Positions 6,808 to 11,271 of a stretch of 11,271 bases of DNA are shown here, in pieces. The notes under the pieces were generated by a model that saw only the letters and a program-made list of their open reading frames with translations, was not told the origin of the DNA and searched no databases. The stretch is from contig JAOZKO010000071.1 of the NCBI GenBank assembly GCA_029935325.1, forward strand, positions 1 through 11,271, given 5' to 3'. The stretch comes from Bacteroidales bacterium. Lineage in GTDB: Bacteria; Bacteroidota; Bacteroidia; Bacteroidales; UBA1556. The translations under genes were made by a program, and so were the position numbers. Every line of letters starts with the position of its first letter. Positions within the stretch are counted from its first letter, which is position 1.

Positions 6808-7590
6808 TTACAAATTCTCAACTTTACTCTTTATCAACTTACCATACATATCGAAATAGAAAATATACTTCTTCTTTTCTCCTTGCTTTTTCAATTCTAT
6901 ATAGTAATATTCGCCATAGCGCTTATTTTTCTTAATACGAATATCTTTAAACTTATACTCAATATCATAACGCTCCTTTAGATAACTAGTCACAGGACTT
7001 GGTAAATCGTTCTTTTTTATTTTCTGGTCATACTCCACATCATCAAGCTCGCTGGTATCTCCATCCATATCTTCTTCGTATTTGTCAGCTTTATATTCAG
7101 CTTCCTTTTCAATTTCAGGCTCAGGCTCATATAGTGTCAAATAGGCTCCATTAAATGTATATTGTGCATCATATACCAAAGGTGGCTTTTTTCTGCCTTG
7201 GCTCTTATGTAGTATTACCGAATAGTATTTGTCTTTCCTACCTTTTACTATTAAATATGCCTTAATTACTTTTTTGTCCTTATGGTTTTTTCTAAGATCA
7301 TCAGCGATTTTCGAATTAAGACTTTTTAATTCAACTTCTTTTTTTGATGAAATCACTTTACCAGTTTTATCATATCTGATTTGTGCTTCCAAGCCATTAC
7401 TAGTGTATTTCACCAAGTAATCATGCTCTAAATCATAAATATACCACTTTATGCTTTTTACCCCTCTGTTTTTGCTGGTAAATTTCTTAACAACTTTTTC
7501 AGGAACTTTTTTAGTATCGATTAGAGTTTGACTCCAAGCCTGCTGGCCAAAGAAACCAAGGATTAAGGCAATAATTATAATCTTTTTCAT
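6808..7590 (-). CDS. Secreted protein with three PepSY-like (DUF2874) modules
   Basis: This 260-residue protein starts at ATG 7590 with a signal peptide (K-K, hydrophobic I/L stretch, A-W-S before Q21), so it is exported. Residues about 29-84 read like the Bacteroidota PepSY-like family (PF11396): V-P-E-K-V-V-K-K-F at the start, S-I-K-W-Y at 46-50, D-Y-L-V-K-Y, and the closing Y-D-K-T-G-K-V-I. A more divergent copy spans about 91-153. A third at about 196-256 again has L-P-x-x-V-T-S-Y-L-K ... Y-Y-I-E-L-K ... F-D-M-Y-G-K-L-I. An acidic linker (155-195, rich in E and D) separates copies two and three. The fold is presumably periplasmic or outer-surface; the family's function is unsettled, and no catalytic residues are seen. 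It has no T9SS tail and no lipobox Cys. A -7-type box lies 27 bp upstream, and the MITE-like element begins 46 bp upstream. Confidence 0.78.
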   Translation of the reverse strand: MKKIIIIALILGFFGQQAWSQTLIDTKKVPEKVVKKFTSKNRGVKSIKWYIYDLEHDYLVKYTSNGLEAQIRYDKTGKVISSKKEVELKSLNSKIADDLRKNHKDKKVIKAYLIVKGRKDKYYSVILHKSQGRKKPPLVYDAQYTFNGAYLTLYEPEPEIEKEAEYKADKYEEDMDGDTSELDDVEYDQKIKKNDLPSPVTSYLKERYDIEYKFKDIRIKKNKRYGEYYYIELKKQGEKKKYIFYFDMYGKLIKSKVENL

Positions 7591-7617
7591 AATAGTTAAA
7601 ATTTAATATTGTGATTG

Positions 7618-7625
7618 CAAATTTA
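7618..7625 (-). promoter_or_regulatory. Putative Bacteroidota -7 promoter box for the PepSY-like gene
   Basis: The minus strand reads TAAATTTG followed by C, an exact TAnnTTTGY match, 27 bp upstream of the ATG at 7590. The region where a -33 box would lie (about 7644-7650) falls inside the left end of the MITE-like element and contains no TTTG. Confidence 0.42.
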
Positions 7626-7628
7626 AGT

Positions 7629-7636
7629 AAAATATA
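7629..7636. repeat. 8-bp direct repeat (left target-site duplication)
   Basis: AAAATATA here is repeated exactly at 7930-7937, immediately outside both 14-bp terminal inverted repeats. This is what a transposition event leaves. The motif is AT-only, so chance similarity is easier than for a mixed sequence. Confidence 0.6.
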
Positions 7637-7929
7637 GTTACTACTCAGCATCTACATGCTTATATATGCCACAGATTCACAGATTAAAACTGATCTTTGA
7701 TGTATTAATTTACACAGATGTAACAAACTACGTTTGTTTTTCCGTGAAAATCTTTGTTAACTATTTTCTTTAATCTGTGAATCTGTGGCAACTTCTTTAT
7801 ATTTAGTGTCAGCAAGAAAACTCGCTATTTTACAGTGCTTAGTCAGAAATCGTCAAGTTCGTGGCTTGCGAAGAAATTGGCGTTTTCTGGCAAGCACTAT
7901 TTAGCACTATATTCCTGCTGAGTAGTAAC
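7637..7929. mobile_element. MITE-like non-autonomous element, 293 bp
   Basis: The ends are perfect 14-bp inverted repeats: GTTACTACTCAGCA at 7637-7650 and TGCTGAGTAGTAAC at 7916-7929. They are flanked on both sides by the 8-bp direct repeat AAAATATA. The interior has no open frame that looks like a gene. It contains a second 22-bp perfect inverted repeat (7667-7688 with 7769-7790) and several weaker hairpins, such as a CTTGC...GCAAG pair near 7865-7894. Short size, terminal inverted repeats, a target duplication and no transposase together fit a miniature inverted-repeat element moved by a transposase encoded elsewhere. An 8-bp duplication and a GT-A-type end are compatible with IS66-like elements, but the parent family is a guess. 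It fills most of the 411-bp gap between purA and the PepSY-like gene. Confidence 0.62.
7667..7790. repeat. Nested 22-bp perfect inverted repeat
   Basis: The arm 7667-7688 (starting TGCCACAGATTCACAG) is the exact reverse complement of 7769-7790 (ending CTGTGAATCTGTGGCA). The 80-bp spacer contains a further small hairpin, ACAAAC-TAC-GTTTGT. The 'CACAGATTCACAGATTAA' type of sequence is a familiar dispersed intergenic repeat in Bacteroidota genomes (general knowledge). It lies wholly inside the 293-bp element, either as part of it or as a later insertion. Confidence 0.75.
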
Positions 7930-7937
7930 AAAATATA
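7930..7937. repeat. 8-bp direct repeat (right target-site duplication)
   Basis: Exact second copy of AAAATATA, directly after the right terminal inverted repeat. Between it and purA lie about 34 bp of featureless AT-rich sequence and then the tandem 14-mer. Confidence 0.6.
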
Positions 7938-7971
7938 GCAATTCGATTTAGGTTAAAACAATTGTAATATT

Positions 7972-7999
7972 AACTCCGAACTCCCAACTCCGAACTCCC
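7972..7999. repeat. Tandem 14-mer, two perfect copies, next to the purA stop
   Basis: AACTCCGAACTCCC occurs twice head to tail (7972-7985 and 7986-7999) and ends 2 bp before the purA stop codon. Each unit is itself a near-duplication (AACTCCG then AACTCCC). C-rich 'aactccgaact' tandem repeats of this kind are seen between genes in Bacteroidota (general knowledge). It does not form a hairpin, so it is not a terminator for purA. Confidence 0.7.
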
Positions 8000-8001
8000 A
8001 A

Positions 8002-9300
8002 TTACCTAATAATAGTCTGAACACGATCAGGTCCAACAGATACAACGCTAATAGGGCAATCGACAGCTTTTTCAATATACTCGATATACTCCATTAGTTC
8101 TTTTGGAAGTTGATTAATTTCAGTAAGGTCCACAATATCCTTACGCCAACCCTTATGCGATTCCAAAACAGGTTTCAATTGGTCGTCAAGAATTTCGTAT
8201 GGCATATAGTCAAGCTTCTGCTCATTTATTTGATAGTGAGTACATACATCAATGCTATCAAAATCATCCATTACATCAGCTTTAGTAATAATAAGGTCAG
8301 TAACTCCATTAATCATTATTGAATAACGTAGTGCAGGGATATCTAACCAGCCACATCTACGAGGTCGGCCAGTAGTAGAGCCATACTCATGGCCATTATC
8401 TCTTAATAGTTGTCCGCTATTGTCAAATAATTCGGTAGGGAAAGGCCCGCTACCTACTCGAGTACAATATGCTTTGAAAACGCCATAGGTTCTGCCTATC
8501 TTATTTGGTGCTACTCCCAAGCCAGTACAAACGGCTGCACTAACAGTATTTGAGGATGTTACAAATGGGTATGAACCGAAATCAACATCAAGAAGAGTGC
8601 CTTGGGCTCCTTCAGCAAGGATTAATTTCCCTGACTTTAGGCTTTGATTAATAAATTGCTCACTATCAATAACCGGAATTTCACTAGCTATTTTTGTTGC
8701 TTCCATCCATTTCTGCTCATACTCTTCAAAATTTAATCCATCAATTTTATGTGATGAAATATCGAAGGAGTATGTTTTTAGAATCTCAAAATGCAGAGCT
8801 TTAAGATGCTCATATCGTTCTTTAAAATTCTTCATTTGGATATCTCCCATTCGTAATCCTAAACGGGCAATTTTATCAGTATAAGTAGGTCCAATTCCTT
8901 TTAAGGTAGAACCTATTTTTTGCTTTCCTTTTGATTGCTCATAAGCAGCATCCAATAATCGATGCGAAGGAGTGATAAGATGCGATTTTTTCGAAATCAT
9001 TAGATTTTTGCTAGGATTTGCTCCTTTATCAATAAGTTTCTGAAGCTCATCTTGCAAAATCTTCAAATCAATGATTACACCATTTCCGATAAGGTTTATT
9101 GTTTCCTCATGAAAAATTCCAGACGGAATTGTATGTAATACATGCTTTAGACCGTTAAATTCAAGAGTATGACCTGCATTTGGACCACCTTGAAATCTAG
9201 CTATAATATCATATTTGGGTGTAAAAACATCAACAATTTTCCCTTTCCCTTCATCTCCCCATTGGAGTCCTAAAAGGACATCTACTTTCATTTCTTGCAT
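8002..9300 (-). CDS. purA: Adenylosuccinate synthetase
   Basis: PurA is the cytosolic GTP-dependent enzyme that joins IMP and aspartate to make adenylosuccinate, the first committed step from IMP to AMP. The 432-residue length is normal. Visible signatures are Q-W-G-D-E-G-K-G-K (13-21, P-loop with catalytic D16), G-G-P-N-A-G-H-T (38-45, catalytic H44), G-S-T-L-K-G-I-G-P-T-Y, A-E-G-A-Q-G-T-L-L-D, V-G-S-G-P-F-P-T-E, S-T-T-G-R-P-R-R-C-G-W-L-D near the IMP site, and T-K-A-D-V-M-D, the guanine-binding block. The last residues V-G-P-D-R-V-Q-T-I-I are also typical. ATG 9300 is used; an in-frame ATG at 9291 (M-K-V-D-V-L-L-G) matches many homologues and may be the true start. It lies 84 bp after the fur stop on the same strand, a neighbourhood I recall from other Bacteroidota. 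No promoter box was found in that gap, so cotranscription with fur is plausible. Confidence 0.97.
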   Translation of the reverse strand: MQEMKVDVLLGLQWGDEGKGKIVDVFTPKYDIIARFQGGPNAGHTLEFNGLKHVLHTIPSGIFHEETINLIGNGVIIDLKILQDELQKLIDKGANPSKNLMISKKSHLITPSHRLLDAAYEQSKGKQKIGSTLKGIGPTYTDKIARLGLRMGDIQMKNFKERYEHLKALHFEILKTYSFDISSHKIDGLNFEEYEQKWMEATKIASEIPVIDSEQFINQSLKSGKLILAEGAQGTLLDVDFGSYPFVTSSNTVSAAVCTGLGVAPNKIGRTYGVFKAYCTRVGSGPFPTELFDNSGQLLRDNGHEYGSTTGRPRRCGWLDIPALRYSIMINGVTDLIITKADVMDDFDSIDVCTHYQINEQKLDYMPYEILDDQLKPVLESHKGWRKDIVDLTEINQLPKELMEYIEYIEKAVDCPISVVSVGPDRVQTIIR

Positions 9301-9318
9301 ATTATCATATTCGTTATC

Positions 9319-9343
9319 AATCTCATATTTTCAATTTGAGATT
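9319..9343. other. Stem-loop in the fur-purA spacer
   Basis: AATCTCA (9319-9325) pairs with TGAGATT (9337-9343) around an 11-base loop. On the minus strand it lies about 42 bp after the fur stop and 18 bp before the purA ATG. No T-run follows, so it is unlikely to terminate transcription; it could affect purA translation or be incidental. Confidence 0.3.
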
Positions 9344-9384
9344 ATTTGTGAATTTATTTCTAAAGCCAAGTCCTTAAACAACTA

Positions 9385-9852
9385 CTACTCTTCTGACTTT
9401 TCTGACGGGCAATCTGCATAAAAAGTCAGCGAATGATAGTTGATTTTTAAATTAAATAATTTTTCCAAGGAGTCTTGAATTTCTTGAATCCTTGGGTCAC
9501 AAAATTCGATAATTTTTCCGTTGTCAGAACAAATAATATGATCGTGCTGTTTAAATTTATATGATTTTTCAAACTGGGCACTATTATTACCAAATTGATG
9601 CTTTGTAACCAACTTACAATGCAGTAAAATATCAATAGTATTATAAAGAGTAGCCCTACTAACGCGGTATTTGTTCTTTTTCATTTGCATATACAATGTC
9701 TCTATATCGAAATGAGATTTGCTACTGTATATTTCGCGAAGGATAGAAAAACGCTCAGGAGTCTTACGATGTCCTTTCTTCTCTAGGTAGTTAGTGAAAA
9801 TCTGTTTAACAGTTTCGTAACTTTCGTCTAATTTATAATCTTTAAATGCCAT
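9385..9852 (-). CDS. Fur-family metal- or peroxide-responsive transcriptional regulator
   Basis: This 155-residue protein is a dimeric DNA-binding repressor of the Fur/PerR/Zur family. Residues about 28-80 are the winged helix, with the recognition-helix block V-S-R-A-T-L-Y-N-T-I-D (64-74). The C-terminal metal-binding half has H-D-H (103-105), E116, and H140 in N-Y-H-S-L-T-F, consistent with the regulatory metal site. The usual structural-zinc C-x-x-C is absent: the first position is C108 but the second is N111 (C-S-D-N). Only isolated Cys remain at C118 and C148, so the structural zinc site is changed or lost. Start: the ATG at 9852 is chosen; an in-frame TTG at 9867 would add five residues. 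The gene precedes purA and is divergent from an oxidoreductase. Whether it senses iron, zinc, manganese or peroxide cannot be read from the sequence. Confidence 0.9.
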   Translation of the reverse strand: MAFKDYKLDESYETVKQIFTNYLEKKGHRKTPERFSILREIYSSKSHFDIETLYMQMKKNKYRVSRATLYNTIDILLHCKLVTKHQFGNNSAQFEKSYKFKQHDHIICSDNGKIIEFCDPRIQEIQDSLEKLFNLKINYHSLTFYADCPSEKSEE

Positions 9853-9898
9853 AAAATATATATCCAAGTTTCAGGGCTTAAAATTATGAAAAATTTCC

Positions 9899-9921
9899 TT
9901 ATTTAGAATAAAACTAAATAA
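9899..9921. promoter_or_regulatory. Candidate operator: 8-7-8 perfect dyad upstream of fur
   Basis: TTATTTAG (9899-9906) and CTAAATAA (9914-9921) form a perfect inverted repeat with a 7-base spacer, 46 bp upstream of the fur ATG in the fur/oxidoreductase divergent region. Fur-family proteins bind AT-rich dyads and often regulate their own gene. The spacing differs from the classic 7-1-7 PerR/Fur box, and AT-rich DNA makes such dyads common, so confidence is low. Confidence 0.3.
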
Positions 9922-9993
9922 ATATTTTAAAAAAGTTAATAAGTATTTTAATTTGTTGCCTAAAAGCGTCATTTTTCAGCTTAAAAATGTTTG

Positions 9994-10001
9994 TAAATTT
10001 G
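9994..10001 (+). promoter_or_regulatory. Putative Bacteroidota -7 promoter box for the oxidoreductase
   Basis: TAAATTTG followed by C matches TAnnTTTGY exactly. It would give a leader of roughly 95 bases before the ATG at 10104. No good TTTG at the -33 spacing is seen. Confidence 0.4.
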
Positions 10002-10035
10002 CATTATATTAGAGGTAGAAACTTAAGAGAATAAT

Positions 10036-10061
10036 TCCAAAATTTGTCAGTAGTTTTTGGA
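10036..10061 (+). other. Stem-loop in the oxidoreductase leader
   Basis: TCCAAAA (10036-10042) pairs with TTTTGGA (10055-10061) around a 12-base loop, within the predicted 5' leader. It resembles no riboswitch class I know. It may be incidental. Confidence 0.2.
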
Positions 10062-10103
10062 CTGGACTCATTATTGCAAATCGAATATTAAAACAGTCAA
10101 ACG

Positions 10104-11105
10104 ATGCATCAATTAGCAAAACGAATGAAAGCAGTAGTTCAATCAACAGTTGGAGGGCCACTAACTGTAATTGAAGTTGATGTGCCAATACCTTCTGCAG
10201 GTCAAGTATTGGTTAAGATGGAATGTTCATCAATTAATCCATCTGACCTAAGTCTATTGCATGGTACATTTACTGCAAAGCCTAGTTATCCTTTAATTCC
10301 AGGGATAGAAGGAAGCGGAGTAGTGGTTGCAAAAGGGGATGGGCTGATGCCAAAATTGAGAATGAATAAACGAGTTAGCTGCACTTCCACCGCTGGTTTG
10401 GGAGGTAGCTGGGCTGAGTATATGCTTACTTCAGCAATGCATGTAATTCCAATTTCAAAGGATATTAGTTTCGAGCAAGCTTCATCGCTAATAGTAAATC
10501 CGCTTTCAGCAATTGCATTTATGGATATTGCAAAAAAAGAGAAGCAAAAGTCCATATTGAATAATGCTGCTGGAGGTGCTTTGGGAAAAATGTTGGTTAG
10601 GCTTGCCCAAAACCAGGATGTAAACCTGATTAGTGTAGTAAGAAATAAAGCTCAAAAAGAATCGCTATTGAATATTGGTGCTAAATATGTCTTGGATAGT
10701 TCCTCAGCTAGCTATAGAAATGATTTGAAGGAGCTTTGCCATAAACTTGATATTAAACTCTATTTTGATGCTATTGGTGGAAATGCTACCAATGAGTTTG
10801 TAGATGCGAGCCCTGAAGGAAGTCAAATTTTTGTTTATGCTAATCTTTCTGAAGAGAATTCACATTTCGATCCTCGGATATTACTGCAACAAAAGAAAGA
10901 AATTAAAGGTTTTTTTCTAGGGCACTACTCTTCCCAACAAAGCCTAATAAAAACTTTGGGGAATATTAAAAAGGCTAAGCAGCTTCTTCATAATGAACTA
11001 AAAACAGATGTGTCAAAAAGCTTTCCTCTGGAAGATATTCAAAATGCCATTGACTATTATTCCTCTAATATGTCTGAAGGAAAAAATTTGTTGAAGTTTG
11101 AATAA
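10104..11105 (+). CDS. NAD(P)H:quinone-reductase-like MDR-superfamily oxidoreductase
   Basis: This 333-residue soluble enzyme belongs to the zinc-independent branch of the medium-chain dehydrogenase/reductase family, near quinone and enoyl reductases. The N-terminal GroES-like domain has S-S-I-N-P-S-D-L (42-49), where zinc alcohol dehydrogenases would have a Cys ligand, and P-G-I-E-G-S-G-V-V-V (66-75). The Rossmann half has A-A-G-G-A-L-G (155-161) and V-V-R-N after strand 2 (178-181), where the Arg suggests NADPH preference. The structural-zinc Cys cluster is missing. The activity is likely hydride transfer from NADPH to a quinone, enal or similar electrophile; the substrate is unknown. Start: ATG 10104 is used, but ATG 10125 (M-K-A-V-V) matches the usual family N-terminus and may be correct. 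It is divergent from fur, which hints at shared metal or redox control without proving it. A hairpin terminator follows the stop. Confidence 0.85.
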   Translation: MHQLAKRMKAVVQSTVGGPLTVIEVDVPIPSAGQVLVKMECSSINPSDLSLLHGTFTAKPSYPLIPGIEGSGVVVAKGDGLMPKLRMNKRVSCTSTAGLGGSWAEYMLTSAMHVIPISKDISFEQASSLIVNPLSAIAFMDIAKKEKQKSILNNAAGGALGKMLVRLAQNQDVNLISVVRNKAQKESLLNIGAKYVLDSSSASYRNDLKELCHKLDIKLYFDAIGGNATNEFVDASPEGSQIFVYANLSEENSHFDPRILLQQKKEIKGFFLGHYSSQQSLIKTLGNIKKAKQLLHNELKTDVSKSFPLEDIQNAIDYYSSNMSEGKNLLKFE

Positions 11106-11137
11106 TTGCATTGTATAACCCATTCTAAATTATTGTT

Positions 11138-11166
11138 GAACCCGCTTCGGGGTTCTGGTTTGTTTT
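11138..11166 (+). terminator. Terminator hairpin after the oxidoreductase gene
   Basis: GAACCC (11138-11143) pairs with GGGTTC (11150-11155) around a 6-base loop, followed by the T-rich stretch TGGTTTGTTTT. It lies 32 bp after the stop codon and fits an intrinsic terminator. The hairpin has the same style as the repeat units that follow, so it may have been recruited from that repeat family. Confidence 0.55.
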
Positions 11167-11173
11167 ATATCAA

Positions 11174-11271
11174 TATCCCTGCACTACGTACAGGGCTATT
11201 TGGGTTTAATCCCTTCGGGATTATTCTTATCCCTGCACTTCGCATAGGGTTATTCTTGTTTAATTCCTTCG
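11174..11271. repeat. Tandem hairpin repeat, 54-bp period, truncated by the window end
   Basis: Unit 1 (11174-11227) and unit 2 (11228-11271, incomplete) start with the same TATCCCTGCACT and match at about 36 of 44 aligned positions. Each unit carries a CCCTG...CAGGG-like hairpin (weaker in unit 2) and an AATCCCTTCGGGATT hairpin (visible in full only in unit 1). GC content is higher than in the surrounding DNA. The array runs out of the window, so total copy number is unknown. REP-like palindrome clusters with such units are seen in Bacteroidota (general knowledge). Confidence 0.72.

Noticed and set aside
7629..7929. CRISPR array or phage attachment site in the 411-bp gap
   Set aside because: The repeats are inverted, not regularly spaced direct repeats, and there is no integrase gene or tRNA next to them; transposon ends with a target duplication explain them better.
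9447..9635. Minus-strand 62-codon frame overlapping fur
   Set aside because: It is a shifted frame inside a complete Fur gene. Fur is intact in the main frame, so no frameshift is needed.
10001..10103. Riboswitch in the oxidoreductase leader
   Set aside because: Only one short stem-loop is visible and no conserved core of a known riboswitch class is recognised.
10286..10555. Minus-strand 89-codon frame inside the oxidoreductase gene
   Set aside because: Antisense to a clear MDR protein, with no domain or start signal of its own.

Overview
The window is AT-rich and points to a member of the Bacteroidota. Three things support this: a secreted protein ending in a type IX secretion (T9SS) type A sorting domain, a second secreted protein built from PepSY-like (DUF2874) modules, and promoter-like boxes matching the Bacteroidota -7 consensus TAnnTTTGY. 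I cannot name the genus.

Layout. Positions 1-270 (+) hold the last 89 codons of an ATPase with a DUF4143-type C-terminus. It converges on a minus-strand block at 276-6685, a surface-polysaccharide and cell-surface region. Read in the direction of transcription, this block contains a Wzx-like flippase and a SAM methyltransferase (stop and start codons directly abutting), then a 334-bp gap with two copies of a small GC-rich palindromic repeat, then a large FG-GAP/SprB-like T9SS cargo protein, and a GT4-type glycosyltransferase 10 bp after it. Upstream lies a PepSY-like periplasmic or surface protein (6808-7590, minus).

The 411-bp gap at 7591-8001 has no gene. It holds what looks like a non-autonomous transposable element (MITE-like, 7637-7929): 14-bp perfect terminal inverted repeats flanked by an 8-bp direct repeat, with a second 22-bp perfect inverted repeat nested inside. 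After it come a tandem 14-mer, purA (adenylosuccinate synthetase) and a Fur-family regulator, both on the minus strand and probably cotranscribed. A divergent intergenic region separates fur from a plus-strand NAD(P)H:quinone-reductase-like MDR oxidoreductase, followed by a terminator hairpin and the start of a 54-bp-period hairpin repeat array that runs off the window.

Functional picture: one half of the window exports or decorates cell-surface material (flippase, methyltransferase, glycosyltransferase, secreted adhesin-like protein). The other half is housekeeping purine synthesis plus metal or redox regulation. I found no CRISPR array, no rRNA or tRNA, and no recognisable defence system. 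The most notable non-genic structure is the MITE-like element. Other points of interest are a terminator-like hairpin 12 bp from the flippase start, a Fur protein lacking the usual CxxC zinc motif, and a cluster of O-glycosylation sequons in the T9SS protein next to a glycosyltransferase gene.
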